In this document: positions 1 to 8,043 of the stretch, piece after piece
How the letters are laid out: each line of letters opens with the position of its first letter
How positions within the stretch are numbered: position 1 is the first letter of the stretch
NCBI GenBank assembly: GCA_002722315.1
Contig: PBLG01000006.1
Coordinates: 40,908-92,298, forward strand
Origin: Lysobacterales bacterium
Lineage (GTDB): Bacteria > Pseudomonadota > Gammaproteobacteria > Xanthomonadales > Wenzhouxiangellaceae
Length of the DNA: 51,391 bases
Direction: 5' to 3'
Notes under the pieces: model-generated
Database searches by the model: none
What the model saw: only the letters and a program-made list of their open reading frames with translations
What the model was told of the DNA's origin: nothing
Made by a program: the position numbers and the translations under genes

Positions 1-70
1 CGCGCTTCATGCGAGCGATCACGATGACGATCGCCGCAACCGCGAGCGTGATGAGCAGTTGTTTGATCAT
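1..70 (-). CDS. N-terminus of an unknown membrane protein (partial)
   Basis: Read on the minus strand, an ATG at 70 opens a frame of 23 codons that runs off the left edge. The visible peptide starts M-I-K-Q-L-L and is a continuous hydrophobic stretch followed by R-M-K-R, which is the look of a signal anchor or first membrane helix. It is divergent from the cupin gene at 237. Function cannot be told from so little sequence, and no strong ribosome binding site is seen upstream of the ATG. Confidence 0.45.
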   Translation of the reverse strand, partial: MIKQLLITLAVAAIVIVIARMKR

Positions 71-236
71 GGCCGCCACAGAATAGCAACATGCCGCGCC
101 CGAGAGAGTGCCGCCCGGCGATTCAGTCGACACTTTGACGGAGGCGCCGGGACGGCGATCGAAAGCCGGGTAGCGCAGATTCGTTCAGATGTTCCTGTTA
201 GGGTATCCATGAACATGCAAGCCAAGGAGACATTAC

Positions 237-557
237 ATGACTGCAAACGTGCTCAAGGGCGAAAACATCGAACCGGGTCCGCTGGGGGATCTTCAGCTGG
301 CACAGGGCGAGCGCGTCGGGCTGCGCATCTGGCGCGATTACACCACCGATCAGAAGGCCGAACGTAGCCGGCCCTACGAGATCGTCGGCTATGTCGCCAA
401 GGGCGAGATCACGGTCGTGATCGACGGCCATGCCGCGGAGCTGGTCGAAGGGGATTCCTTCGTGATTCCGCCCGACACCTCACACAGCTTCAGCATCCCG
501 ATTCGGGCGACGGTGATCGAAGCAACCTCGCCGCCGGCTTCTCAAGCGCTGTCCTGA
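237..557 (+). CDS. Small single-domain cupin protein
   Basis: A 106-aa soluble protein. It has the two halves of a cupin barrel: Y-E-I-V-G-Y-V-A-K-G-E near residue 45, matching the first cupin motif, and G-D-S-F-V-I-P-P-D-T-S-H-S-F near residues 78-91, matching the second. The H of P-x-x-x-x-H is a likely metal ligand, but the usual His pair of motif 1 is not obvious, so metal binding is uncertain. The start is supported by AAGGAG at 224-229, seven bases before the ATG. The neighbours (tiny membrane proteins and an edge-truncated membrane gene) do not suggest a substrate. Cupins of this size are often sugar- or small-molecule-binding proteins; no specific role can be assigned. Confidence 0.8.
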   Translation: MTANVLKGENIEPGPLGDLQLAQGERVGLRIWRDYTTDQKAERSRPYEIVGYVAKGEITVVIDGHAAELVEGDSFVIPPDTSHSFSIPIRATVIEATSPPASQALS

Positions 558-567
558 CAGCGGCTGG

Positions 568-599
568 CCGTCCTTTCGCCCCCGAATGGCGGAGGACGG
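568..599 (+). terminator. Stem-loop downstream of the cupin gene
   Basis: CCGTCCT at 568-574 pairs with AGGACGG at 593-599, and an inner CGCC/GGCG pair (577-580 with 588-591) extends the hairpin. It starts 11 bases after the cupin stop codon. No T-run follows, so it may be a weak or factor-dependent terminator or an mRNA 3' end protector. Confidence 0.35.
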
Positions 600-697
600 T
601 TCCCTCCAGGTGCGAATCGTCGCGGCCCCGGCCGGCGCCGGCGGACAGGGATCGCCAGTCCCGCGGCGCATGATCAACGGGCATTGACATCGTTTTC

Positions 698-976
698 GTG
701 CGCCCGCTGTTACCGTCCAGAAGAACTCATCGCACCGCATCGAGATTGTCCAGGCAAAAAGTCACCCACGAGCCCGGCCGCGTCAGGCGATTCCGGCGGG
801 GCGTCGGAATTCTCGGCTGCGCCACGGCTGCGTTGTTTTTCGCATGGTTGCTGCTGGGACTGGTGCCCGGGATTCCAGGCATGATCGATGTGTTCGGGAT
901 GGCCGGCATGCGAACGCCGGCCTCGTTCACCATCGCCGGGCTGCTGCTTGCCGCCATCGGCTTCTTCGAGCCTTAG
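698..976 (+). CDS. Small predicted membrane protein, unknown
   Basis: The frame encodes up to 92 aa with two hydrophobic segments, roughly residues 35-57 (G-V-G-I-L-G through L-L-G-L-V-P) and 76-92, joined by a short loop: a two-helix hairpin. The start is unclear. The GTG at 698 has no good ribosome binding site, and a TTG at 746 is an alternative that would remove the basic N-terminal tail. It precedes two better supported tiny membrane protein genes on the same strand with an 81-base gap, so the three may form a group. I do not recognise a family. Confidence 0.4.
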   Translation: MRPLLPSRRTHRTASRLSRQKVTHEPGRVRRFRRGVGILGCATAALFFAWLLLGLVPGIPGMIDVFGMAGMRTPASFTIAGLLLAAIGFFEP

Positions 977-1057
977 CCAAAGCGTCTTCGAAGGATCTGT
1001 CTTGCAGGCGCTGTGCCAGGCGCGCGCGCGAGCGCGGTGCATTCAAGGAGGATTGAA

Positions 1058-1246
1058 ATGTTCAAATTGTCCGACCTGTTCATCCTGCTGGCCGTGGCGG
1101 TTTCATTCGCCGTGTCCGGCTTCTTCTGGTTCAACGGTTTCTACCAGCACGCGTTGTTTACCGCGATCTGGGTGCCGTCGATCCTGGCATTCGGAATCTA
1201 CTTCAAGCTCGCCAGCCTGGCGGCAAGGGAGGAAGACGATGAGTGA
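1058..1246 (+). CDS. 62-aa two-helix membrane protein, unknown
   Basis: A very good AAGGAGG at 1045-1051 lies six bases before the ATG and fixes the start. The protein has two hydrophobic segments (about residues 6-26 and 31-52) and an acidic tail ending E-E-D-D-E. Its last codons overlap the start of the next gene by eight bases, which suggests translational coupling. Paired tiny inner-membrane proteins of this kind are common accessory or regulatory proteins, but I do not recognise the family and assign no function. Confidence 0.7.
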   Translation: MFKLSDLFILLAVAVSFAVSGFFWFNGFYQHALFTAIWVPSILAFGIYFKLASLAAREEDDE

Positions 1247-1415
1247 GTCGATGTTCTTCGCGATCGCTGTATTCGTCTTCGTCCTGCTGATCACGGGCCT
1301 GGTCCTGACCGCCATCGAATTCCGTACCGGTTCGCCCAGGAGGCAACAGAAGCGGGCCGAACGCCGACGGGAAAAGCGCGCCCTGCGCGACGCCGGAATC
1401 GATCGGGGCAACTGA
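1239..1415 (+). CDS. 58-aa single-helix membrane protein, unknown
   Basis: The ATG at 1239 lies inside the end of the upstream gene (stop 1244-1246), so it is probably coupled to it. There is one hydrophobic helix (about residues 5-27) followed by a strongly basic cytoplasmic tail rich in Arg and Lys (R-R-Q-Q-K-R-A-E-R-R-R-E-K-R). By the positive-inside rule the tail is cytoplasmic. The acidic tail of the partner and the basic tail here could interact; that is inference. Family not recognised. Confidence 0.65.
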   Translation: MSESMFFAIAVFVFVLLITGLVLTAIEFRTGSPRRQQKRAERRREKRALRDAGIDRGN

Positions 1416-1467
1416 CGCACAACGGCCGAAGCCCCCGATGCCCTGTCGCGTACCCGGTGGCTGGCCT

Positions 1468-1473
1468 TACAAT
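1468..1473 (+). promoter_or_regulatory. Candidate -10 element (TACAAT) for the lipoprotein gene
   Basis: TACAAT sits 34 bases before the chosen start at 1507. The same TTACAAT core occurs upstream of the genes starting at 7348 and 11668. No convincing -35 hexamer is seen at the expected spacing. Confidence 0.35.
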
Positions 1474-1506
1474 AGCCGGCGCCCCTGCCAGTCCATGGAT
1501 AGTGAG

Positions 1507-2103
1507 ATGAAGCCACTGCTTTCCGGGTCGCGTGCCAACCCGCTCGTCCTGTCGCTTCTCGTCGGCGGCCTGCTATTGGCAGGGTGCCGGCAGGGGCCGG
1601 AAGGCGGCCTGTTGCTCAATCCCGCATTCGAACGCGGCCCCGACGGGGCAGTCGTATCCTGGGCCTTCAATCAGCACTCCGGCGAGCCGTCCTACAGCTT
1701 CACCGTCGATCAAGGCACGCTGATCATCCAGCGCGTGGGACGGGAACGATGGGGGCAGGCGATACAGACGCTTCCCGCGGCCGGACTTGCCGGGCGAACG
1801 CTGGCGTTTTCGGCCGATATTTCAGGCGACCTCGGCGACGAATCGGGCGCGCCGTCTTCACCGACCGGTGTCGGGGTGCGGATCAGCGGAATGCGCAGAG
1901 GCATGCCGGCGGCACTGGGGGTCGCGATACTTTCCACGCATCCCGGCCGGCCCGAGATAGGCGTCGGCAAGCACGACTGGACCGAGCAGCGCGTGGTGTT
2001 CGAAGTGCCCGAAAGCGCGACCGAAATCCAGTTGTCGCTGAGACTGACCCTCGACGGCACATTGCGCGTGCGCAATCCGCGGCTGGTAGAGGTTGCGCCC
2101 TGA
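1507..2103 (+). CDS. Predicted outer-membrane/periplasmic lipoprotein with CBM-like beta-sandwich
   Basis: A 198-aa protein with a lipoprotein signal peptide: hydrophobic core at residues 13-25 and lipobox L-L-A-G-C with the acylated Cys at about residue 27. The residue after it is R, not D, so outer-membrane sorting is expected by the Lol rule. The mature part (L-L-N-P-A-F-E then W-A-F-N, L-I-I-Q-R-V, Q-T-L-P-A through L-A-F-S-A-D-I-S-G) has the strand pattern of a carbohydrate-binding-module type jelly roll. Sugar binding itself is not shown. An upstream in-frame ATG at 1495 is an alternative start. Its stop directly abuts the stop of the convergent SDR gene. Confidence 0.7.
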   Translation: MKPLLSGSRANPLVLSLLVGGLLLAGCRQGPEGGLLLNPAFERGPDGAVVSWAFNQHSGEPSYSFTVDQGTLIIQRVGRERWGQAIQTLPAAGLAGRTLAFSADISGDLGDESGAPSSPTGVGVRISGMRRGMPAALGVAILSTHPGRPEIGVGKHDWTEQRVVFEVPESATEIQLSLRLTLDGTLRVRNPRLVEVAP

Positions 2104-2997
2104 TCAGCCCGATCGAAGCATCGCCATCGAGTGGTCCAGGACCCTGCGGCCGATTTCGGGATCGAAAACACGATCTATCACCCGCTCCGAGAGTTTGCAT
2201 TCGTAGGTGTAGATGCCGCCGGGATGCAGGCTTGCGCGGTCTTCCGTAAGCAGTTTCGCCCCGGCCTCGCCGGAGCGCTCGGGCGTGCTGCTGTCGGGGA
2301 GCACCCGGGCGATTATCGGCAGTACGTAATACCACCCGAACTTCAAGAAACCGGGTACGGTCCGGGCCAGGTCGGTGCCGGGCATCAAACCCGGATCGAG
2401 GCAGATGAACAGGATCCTGTTCGCGTCGTAGCGGCGCGCCAGCTCCACGGTCGTCACCATGTTCAGGAACTTGGTCGTGGCGTAGCGATCCTTGCCCAAT
2501 TGCCCCATCTTGTCCGAGCTGTCCAGACCTTCGGCACAATTTCTGATCGATTCATACTGTTCGCCGCGAAAGCCGAACGGAGCGGCCGTGGGGTGCCGGG
2601 GATTGTGCGTACCGCTGCCGATGAACATGACTCGTCCGCCCTGAAGCGCATTTTCAAGGCCGAGCGTGAGTCGCAGCGCGTTGAGATGATTGACCGCGAA
2701 CGTTTCCTCGATCCCGTCATCGGTAAAGTGCGTGGCATCGGCAAACTGGACGCCCGCGTTGTTGACCAGTCCGGCGATCGGGCCGTCCCAGTTTTCGATG
2801 AAGCTGTCGACGCTGTCGCGGCTTGCCAGGTCCAGTTCCATCGCTTCGACGTTGCTGCCGATTCGGCGGGCGGCGTCCTGCCCTCGATCCATGCTCCGAA
2901 CCGCGAGCACCACGCGCGCTCCTGGATCTTCGGCCAGGTGTCGGGCGATCTCGAATCCCAGTCCGCGATTACCGCCGGTCACGATGAACGTATTCAT
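2104..2997 (-). CDS. Short-chain dehydrogenase/reductase (RDH/POR-like)
   Basis: A 297-aa Rossmann-fold oxidoreductase. The cofactor motif T-G-G-N-R-G-L-G is at residues 7-14, N-N-A-G at 79-82, a Ser near 128 and the catalytic Y-A-T-T-K at 172-176, all in the classical SDR order. R34 after the second strand (L-A-V-R-S) suggests NADP(H). The C-terminal C-L-D-P-G-L-M-P-G-T-D-L-A-R resembles the retinol dehydrogenase/protochlorophyllide reductase-like branch, often annotated as acting on lipophilic carbonyls. It follows the acyltransferase gene on the same strand after 189 bases, so co-transcription for lipid metabolism is possible. The substrate is unknown. Confidence 0.85.
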   Translation of the reverse strand: MNTFIVTGGNRGLGFEIARHLAEDPGARVVLAVRSMDRGQDAARRIGSNVEAMELDLASRDSVDSFIENWDGPIAGLVNNAGVQFADATHFTDDGIEETFAVNHLNALRLTLGLENALQGGRVMFIGSGTHNPRHPTAAPFGFRGEQYESIRNCAEGLDSSDKMGQLGKDRYATTKFLNMVTTVELARRYDANRILFICLDPGLMPGTDLARTVPGFLKFGWYYVLPIIARVLPDSSTPERSGEAGAKLLTEDRASLHPGGIYTYECKLSERVIDRVFDPEIGRRVLDHSMAMLRSG

Positions 2998-3186
2998 TTC
3001 AATCCCGCAAATTTGCGAATCGACCGCTGAACGGTGGATATCGAATCATCACCTGATGTGCAGACCTGTATACGCTAACCGGGTCGGCATCATCCGCTTG
3101 TGATCGCAATGATCATCGCATCGACATCCCCGGTCAAGCCGCGGCCCGTTTTCACGATTGTTGTTCACCATCGTTGTTCACAATCA

Positions 3187-4101
3187 TCATTCACCATTGG
3201 CATCATCCCGGTCGCATTCCGTTCGGCGAGTCTTCAGTTCTTCGATCAGCGCATCCTTGCTGCGCCAGAGGTCGTTTATCCACGCGCGAAAGCCGGCGCG
3301 GAATTCCGGGTCGTCCTGGTAGTTGCCGCCGACAAGTGCGTCGGGGATGGGGATGCGCCTGACGTGAACGCGCACGCGTTCGACGCGATCCAGCATGAAG
3401 TCCGCAACGCTCGGAGGACCGTCCGGATACTGGATGGTGACATCGAGCAGCGCGTCGAGCTGCTCGCCCATGGCCGAGATCACCAGCGATGGCCCGCCGG
3501 CATGCGCGCGCAGCAGGTTGCGATGGCCCGGCCGTTGGCGGCGATGCCTTTCAGGTGTATTGATGGCGCCTTCCGGGAAATTGACGATGGTGCTCGGAAC
3601 GCCCTCGAGGCGCTCGCATGCCCGGCGCGCCGTCTCCAGTCCTTCGCCGCGCTTTTCGGGGTGTCTTTCAAGGTACTCCCGGGATCGAAAGCGGATGAAC
3701 GGATACTCCAGCGCCCAGAACGCGATGCCCAGCAGCGGCATCCAGATCAGGCTGCGTTTGAGGAAGAACCGGTAGAACGGCAATTGTCCGCAGAACGCCC
3801 AGAGCAGGACGGGCACGTCGACCCACGAAAGGTGATTGCACAGCAGAAGGTAGCTGTGGCTGCGGTCGAAATCGGTGTCGCCGGTGACTTCGATGCGTGT
3901 TCGATAGGAAATCCGGAAGCACCTGACGACGATCCACATCCACATCTCGGCAATGCCCGCCACGATCCGTCGGCCGAGCCGACGGGTGCTCGTGAACGGC
4001 AAAAGAAGCTTCACCGCTGCCGCGACGATCATCGGGACGATCAGCACGAGGGTTGCCGCAAGAATCAGCAGGGGTGCGAGCGGGACGCGCAGAAATCGCA
4101 T
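3187..4101 (-). CDS. PlsC-family acyltransferase (lysophospholipid acyltransferase-like)
   Basis: A 304-aa inner-membrane protein. The N-terminus is hydrophobic (about residues 8-35). The catalytic H-x4-D motif is N-H-L-S-W-V-D with H90 and D95, motif II is around F-F-L-K-R-S-L-I-W-M-P-L-L-G (113-126) and motif III is F-P-E-G at 175-178. This is the family that transfers a fatty acyl group from acyl-CoA or acyl-ACP to lysophosphatidate or a related acceptor. The length and the W-x-D form of motif I are closest to the YihG-type members. The acceptor cannot be told from sequence. The SDR gene lies downstream on the same strand. Confidence 0.85.
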   Translation of the reverse strand: MRFLRVPLAPLLILAATLVLIVPMIVAAAVKLLLPFTSTRRLGRRIVAGIAEMWMWIVVRCFRISYRTRIEVTGDTDFDRSHSYLLLCNHLSWVDVPVLLWAFCGQLPFYRFFLKRSLIWMPLLGIAFWALEYPFIRFRSREYLERHPEKRGEGLETARRACERLEGVPSTIVNFPEGAINTPERHRRQRPGHRNLLRAHAGGPSLVISAMGEQLDALLDVTIQYPDGPPSVADFMLDRVERVRVHVRRIPIPDALVGGNYQDDPEFRAGFRAWINDLWRSKDALIEELKTRRTECDRDDANGE

Positions 4102-4363
4102 GTGAGGGAACGTTCTCGGGTTGGCAACCCGGGATGATGCCAGCCGCCGTGCGGCGATGTGAGGGCAGGCGCGGCGCGATGCGCCAGTAAGGCCGCCGGA
4201 ACATGACTACGGCCGAATATCAGATGAATATACATTAGAAGAAAACAATGTTTTTGATCTGGCGCAAGCCGTCAGGACAGCAACCGCGCTACAGTGCCAA
4301 GTGCCGGCAATAGCGATCGGCAAACCACTCCCCCGCGTCGGGCTCTGTCAAGGAGATACGACC

Positions 4364-6064
4364 ATGAAAACACGATGCCTCCGGCAAATCCTTTCCCTTG
4401 CGGTCATGAGTGCAGGCTTGCTCGTGGCTGTAGCGTCGTCGGCCCAGCCGATCGACTGGAACACCGCGGTCAATGACAACGACGAGGCGCCGGACGGGCG
4501 GCCGGGCTCGACGTTTTTCAGCTACAACCAGCCGTCCCTCAACGACGACGGCATGATCGTCTTTCGCGCCCGGTCGCGTGTTGGAACGGGCAGTTCGGTC
4601 ACGTCCGGCATTTACCGGCTGGACCTGTTCGACGGCGTCGTCGAGCGATTGTTCGTCCGGGGCGACGCCGTTCCCGATCCGAACAACACGCTTGTCAACG
4701 GCGAACTGGCGGCGTTCAACGATTTCCCGTCCACCCCCAGGATCGACCCCAACGGCACACTGGCCGCGTCGCGCGGCCAGCATGCGCCGGTCTGGACCTA
4801 CCTGGTGGAGGACGGCGAGACCCGCGTCGGCACCGCGGGCGTTTACGTCTTTCCGCTGGGCGAGGCGCCGCTGACCGGGGCCAGCCAGCTGGGGGCAGCG
4901 ACCGAGCTCGACGGCGTCACGCTGTCGTTCCCCTGGTTCTCGGTGCCCGAAACGACGCTCGGCACGCGGTTCGACCAGTTCCCGGGCGCGCCCGCGGTAT
5001 CCGAGCCGTTCATCATCTACAAGGGGAACTACACCGACGTCGACGACGGGCTGGGCCGTACCGGAATCTATTTCCGCAACATGACCCCGATGACACCGAT
5101 ACCGTTCACCGGCATGGTCGCCAGTTCGGAGACCCGCATACCGAACCAGCCCATGGGCGGCGAGACGCTGTTCGGTTCGACGGCGCCGCCCAGCGCGGCT
5201 GACGGATGGGTGTTCTTCGTCGGCTTCGACATCGAGGAAGCGCCCACGCTGGGTGGCGTCTACCGCGCGCCCATCGCGCCCACGCCGGGACTGGACGTGA
5301 TCGCCGGTGTCGGCGAACAGGTGCCTGGCGAGCCGCCAGGAACGACGTTCAGGGCCTTCGGCGAGGGGCTTTCGGTCAGCAGCGATGCCGGCCGGGTGGC
5401 GTTCTGGGGCACGTGGGGCATGGAGACGTTCGAAAAGCTCCTGGAATGCCCGGTTGACGGCAACGTCGACCTGATCGCCTTCTGCAACCTGCAGCATCCG
5501 GACGGGCTGGTCGTCGAAGTGCCTGTCAACCAGGGATTCTTCGTCCACGACCTGTTTACCGGACGGACCTGGCAGGTGGCGCGCACCGGCAAGGAGGGAC
5601 TGGAAGACATGCTGTTCTGGGGTTTCTCGGGACGGCCCCCGGGCGTCGGCGACAGCGAAGATGCTGAAGAACTGGCGCGCTGGCGGTCCAGCGCCTTTGG
5701 CGCGCTGTCTTCGGGCACCGGCCAACCGTCGCTGTTCGCATTCAAGGCCGAGCGCGACGGGACCAGCGGCATCTATCTCCGCGAAGGGCTGGGGTTCCAG
5801 CTGCCGCTTCGCACCGTGGCTGAAGTCGGCACCACGCCGGGTCAGGAACTCGACCCTGAAGCGCCCGTCGATTCCTTCGTCAGCGAGGTCGGCATCGAGC
5901 GCGACGGATACCGCAACAACCGCCTGGGGATCAACGCGGCGATGCTGTTCGAAGACCCGATCGATCCGGAAGAGTCGATCGGATTTGCCGGAATGTATTA
6001 CGCCGATGTATTCGAAGACCTGATCTTCCAGGACGGGTTCGAGGATCCGATCACCACCAACTGA
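4364..6064 (+). CDS. Secreted beta-rich protein with C-terminal FQDGFE tag, unknown
   Basis: A 566-aa protein whose start is set by AGGAG at 4351-4355, eight bases before the ATG. Sec signal peptide: basic N-terminus, hydrophobic core at about residues 12-27, cleavage near A-S-S-A-Q. The mature part repeats short blocks of the type P-x-L-N-D-D-G-x-I-V-F-R-A-R followed by G-I-Y-R and a pair of strands, which suggests a beta-propeller-like fold of secreted proteins; no enzyme motif is visible. It ends I-F-Q-D-G-F-E-D at residues 554-561, a tag shared with the 4532-aa protein and in weaker form with the 761-aa protein. Function unknown; surface or extracellular location inferred. Confidence 0.75.
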   Translation: MKTRCLRQILSLAVMSAGLLVAVASSAQPIDWNTAVNDNDEAPDGRPGSTFFSYNQPSLNDDGMIVFRARSRVGTGSSVTSGIYRLDLFDGVVERLFVRGDAVPDPNNTLVNGELAAFNDFPSTPRIDPNGTLAASRGQHAPVWTYLVEDGETRVGTAGVYVFPLGEAPLTGASQLGAATELDGVTLSFPWFSVPETTLGTRFDQFPGAPAVSEPFIIYKGNYTDVDDGLGRTGIYFRNMTPMTPIPFTGMVASSETRIPNQPMGGETLFGSTAPPSAADGWVFFVGFDIEEAPTLGGVYRAPIAPTPGLDVIAGVGEQVPGEPPGTTFRAFGEGLSVSSDAGRVAFWGTWGMETFEKLLECPVDGNVDLIAFCNLQHPDGLVVEVPVNQGFFVHDLFTGRTWQVARTGKEGLEDMLFWGFSGRPPGVGDSEDAEELARWRSSAFGALSSGTGQPSLFAFKAERDGTSGIYLREGLGFQLPLRTVAEVGTTPGQELDPEAPVDSFVSEVGIERDGYRNNRLGINAAMLFEDPIDPEESIGFAGMYYADVFEDLIFQDGFEDPITTN

Positions 6065-6078
6065 TACGGGTTGATGCG

Positions 6079-6102
6079 CTGCGGCCGGCTCGCCGGTCGC
6101 AG
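6079..6102 (+). terminator. GC-rich stem-loop between two secreted-protein genes
   Basis: CTGCGGCCGGC (6079-6089) pairs with GCCGGTCGCAG (6092-6102) with one G-T wobble. It lies 15 bases after the upstream stop. No T-run follows, so it may limit read-through or stabilise mRNA rather than terminate strongly. Confidence 0.3.
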
Positions 6103-6133
6103 CCGCGTCGGGGGCCACCGTTGGAGAGACGAA

Positions 6134-7156
6134 ATGAAAACGCTTCTGGCATTCCTGCTGATTCTTTTTTACCTGGATGGGTCGGCCCAGCTGCTCGATC
6201 GCGACCTTCCGAACAGCTTCACTTATCCGTCGGTGATCCCCTACGGCTGCCTCAAGGTCGTGCCGTCGGTGCGCTCGGCGCCGCCGTCCGGGACGTTCTT
6301 CGACAGCCAGGTGCTGGTCGCCGACAACGGCGCCACAGGGCTGGTACGAATCCGTGCATGGCGCATCGGCTGCCACGAGCCGAATGCGTCGGCCATCGTG
6401 GTCAATTTCGACCTGGGAAGCGGTAGCCCGGTCATCCGCTATCCCGAAGTCAGCCTGGTCACGCCCGATTTCGAGATTCGTCCCGCGGGGCTTTTCGCGT
6501 TTGCCAGAACCGGCTTCTACGATTCGCGCGGCGCCTCGCTGGAACCGATGAACGATCAGCTCTTGCCGACATTGGTCGAAGGTTTCTCGTTCGTTGTCGA
6601 TACCGATTCCGACGCGATCGCCAAGCAGCAATACAACGATGCGCTGGAGCTGCGACTGCGCTGGCCGTCGGGCCTGAGCATCGCCATCGACGTGCCCGAG
6701 TTCGACCCGGCGCTTGATCCGCCGCAGTTCACCAACCCGCCGCTGCACGGGCGCTATACCGGCCAGTGGATCGTCGAAGGCCTGCCGCGGCAGGGGCTGG
6801 TGCTGCAGGTAGGGGAACTGCCGCCGGACCGCAATTTCCTGTTCCTGACCATGTTCACTTACCTGGACGGCGCGCCGACCTGGGTGGTGGGCAACGTGGA
6901 TTTCCCGGTCGGGACGGCTTCGGTGACGGTCAACATGTGGAGGCTGGAAGGCGGCGAGTTCTTCACCGAGCCGCTGGGCAGCTACGCGCGCGAAGACGTG
7001 ATCCAGGAAAGGCTGGGCACCATGACCATAAGCGCTCGCCACTGCAACGTGATCGATGCTGAAATCGACTTCAGCGAGTCGGGCTTCGGCGTCGTGAGCC
7101 GTCGCTTCGAGCGGCTGATCCGCATCGCCGGGTACGATTGCGACCAGACGCGCTAG
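6134..7156 (+). CDS. Secreted protein of unknown function
   Basis: A 340-aa protein preceded by GGAGAG a few bases upstream of the ATG. The N-terminus (M-K-T-L-L-A-F-L-L-I-L-F-Y) is a clear Sec signal peptide with likely cleavage after G-S-A near residue 19. The mature part is beta-rich and has three well-spaced Cys pairs or singles. A second half starts near residue 220 (H-G-R-Y-T-G-Q-W-I-V-E-G-L-P-R-Q-G) and resembles a repeated strand pattern in secreted Xanthomonadales proteins. It lies 69 bases after the tagged secreted protein on the same strand, so the two may be co-expressed. No catalytic motif is recognised. Confidence 0.65.
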   Translation: MKTLLAFLLILFYLDGSAQLLDRDLPNSFTYPSVIPYGCLKVVPSVRSAPPSGTFFDSQVLVADNGATGLVRIRAWRIGCHEPNASAIVVNFDLGSGSPVIRYPEVSLVTPDFEIRPAGLFAFARTGFYDSRGASLEPMNDQLLPTLVEGFSFVVDTDSDAIAKQQYNDALELRLRWPSGLSIAIDVPEFDPALDPPQFTNPPLHGRYTGQWIVEGLPRQGLVLQVGELPPDRNFLFLTMFTYLDGAPTWVVGNVDFPVGTASVTVNMWRLEGGEFFTEPLGSYAREDVIQERLGTMTISARHCNVIDAEIDFSESGFGVVSRRFERLIRIAGYDCDQTR

Positions 7157-7231
7157 CTTTTGAAGATCTCTGCCGGCGCTTCGTCACCTCGGCGCAGCGT
7201 TGATCAAGAGATTCCCTCGCTTGACGCTCGC

Positions 7232-7260
7232 GGCCGGGGATCGATCGCCGATCCCCGGCC
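7232..7260 (+). terminator. Perfect 12-bp stem-loop after the secreted-protein gene
   Basis: GGCCGGGGATCG (7232-7243) and CGATCCCCGGCC (7249-7260) are exact inverse complements around a five-base loop. It lies 75 bases after the stop at 7156 and before the MAPEG promoter. There is no T-run, so this is either a weak terminator or a structural element. Confidence 0.45.
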
Positions 7261-7298
7261 CGCACGTCTGATCGGCCGATCGGTGGTCGGGGAGTCAT

Positions 7299-7304
7299 TA
7301 CAAT
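7299..7304 (+). promoter_or_regulatory. Candidate -10 element (TACAAT) for the MAPEG gene
   Basis: TACAAT lies 43 bases before the ATG at 7348, matching five of six -10 consensus positions and the TTACAAT core seen at 1467 and 11602. No good -35 hexamer is apparent. Confidence 0.35.
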
Positions 7305-7347
7305 GCGGTCTTCGGCCCGATTGGGGCAGACCACAGGAACCTCCGCG

Positions 7348-7737
7348 ATGACCGTATCGATTTTCTGCCTGATTCTCTCCGCGCTCATGATCCTGGTGAC
7401 CAAGGCGCCGGTCGCCCTGGCCCAGTCGAAGGAGGGGCGGGGCTATGACAACCGCAATCCGCGCGTGCAGCAGTCCCGTCTGACCGGATTCGGCGCCCGC
7501 GCGCTGGCGGCGCACCAGAACATGATCGAGGCCTTCCCGGTATTTGCCGCAGGCCTGCTGCTGGCACTGGTCGCCGGCGTGCAGGGCCAATGGGTAGCGA
7601 CGCTTTCGATCGTGTTCGTTGTCGCCAGGGTCGTCTACTCGGTCTGCTACTGGGCCGATATCCATATGCTGCGCAGCCTGAGCTGGGGTGTCGGCTTCGG
7701 GGCCTCGATCGGCCTGATGGCGCTGCCGCTCTTCTGA
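7348..7737 (+). CDS. MAPEG-family membrane protein
   Basis: A 129-aa integral membrane protein with about four hydrophobic helices. The conserved MAPEG block is visible: N-P-R-V-Q-Q-S-R-L-T-G-F-G-A-R-A-L-A-A-H-Q-N, then E-A-F-P-V-F-A-A-G and the late R-V-V-Y-S-V-C-Y-W. The eukaryotic relatives are glutathione transferases/peroxidases and leukotriene synthases; the bacterial short members are mostly uncharacterised, so glutathione conjugation is only a possibility. The ATG at 7348 is preferred over the upstream in-frame 7303 because the extra residues are not conserved-looking and AGGAA lies a few bases upstream of 7348. Confidence 0.85.
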   Translation: MTVSIFCLILSALMILVTKAPVALAQSKEGRGYDNRNPRVQQSRLTGFGARALAAHQNMIEAFPVFAAGLLLALVAGVQGQWVATLSIVFVVARVVYSVCYWADIHMLRSLSWGVGFGASIGLMALPLF

Positions 7738-8043
7738 TCCTGGCGTCCGGAGCCTCAGGGCGGTATTCGGCCCGTTCGGGGTGCGGGCCGAGCGAGACGA
7801 TTTGCGAGTCCAGTCAGGGAAGGTAATCCCCGCCGGCCGGTCGATGATCCGGAGCGGCACCTTACCGGAACGATTTGTCTTGATTGTCTCCATGGAATGG
7901 TACTAGACTCCGCCGATTCGTGAAACTCATCACGAAAATGTGGAGCGTGGCGCGAACGCCATGGAAACAACGTATCAACAGGGTCGGATCTCAATCGGTC
8001 CGGACAAGTTGATCAAACCAAATCTAGGGAGCTTCTGACCATC
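7738..8043 (+). other. Intergenic region upstream of the di-heme oxidoreductase gene
   Basis: No gene is supported in these 306 bases. A hairpin CGGCCC/GGGCCG (7768-7773 with 7785-7790) lies soon after the MAPEG stop. TGGTACTAG at 7898-7906 is a possible extended -10 promoter for the gene at 8044, and AGGGAG at 8026-8031 is its ribosome binding site. No operator-like palindrome was found. Confidence 0.4.
7898..7906 (+). promoter_or_regulatory. Candidate extended -10 promoter element
   Basis: TG-G-TACTAG fits the TGnTATAAT extended -10 pattern, with TTGATT (7880-7885) upstream at a short 15-base spacing. It would give a leader of about 130 bases before the ATG at 8044. Confidence 0.3.

Noticed and set aside
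2998..3186. Short direct repeats (TTGTTCAC copies near 3160-3185) between the acyltransferase and SDR genes
   Set aside because: Only two or three imperfect copies in a short AT-richer stretch; no clear operator or element could be supported.
4289..7042. A 917-codon open frame on the minus strand opposite two secreted-protein genes
   Set aside because: It has no recognisable domain, is rich in Arg/Gly/His as expected for a GC-rich antisense frame, and the plus-strand genes have signal peptides and ribosome binding sites. The same holds for long antisense frames at 21334-24903, 25501-29064, 38679-41027, 41892-44429 and 45968-48772.
7303..7347. Longer start for the MAPEG protein
   Set aside because: The added residues look unlike the family N-terminus, and the candidate promoter -10 overlaps the start of that extension.
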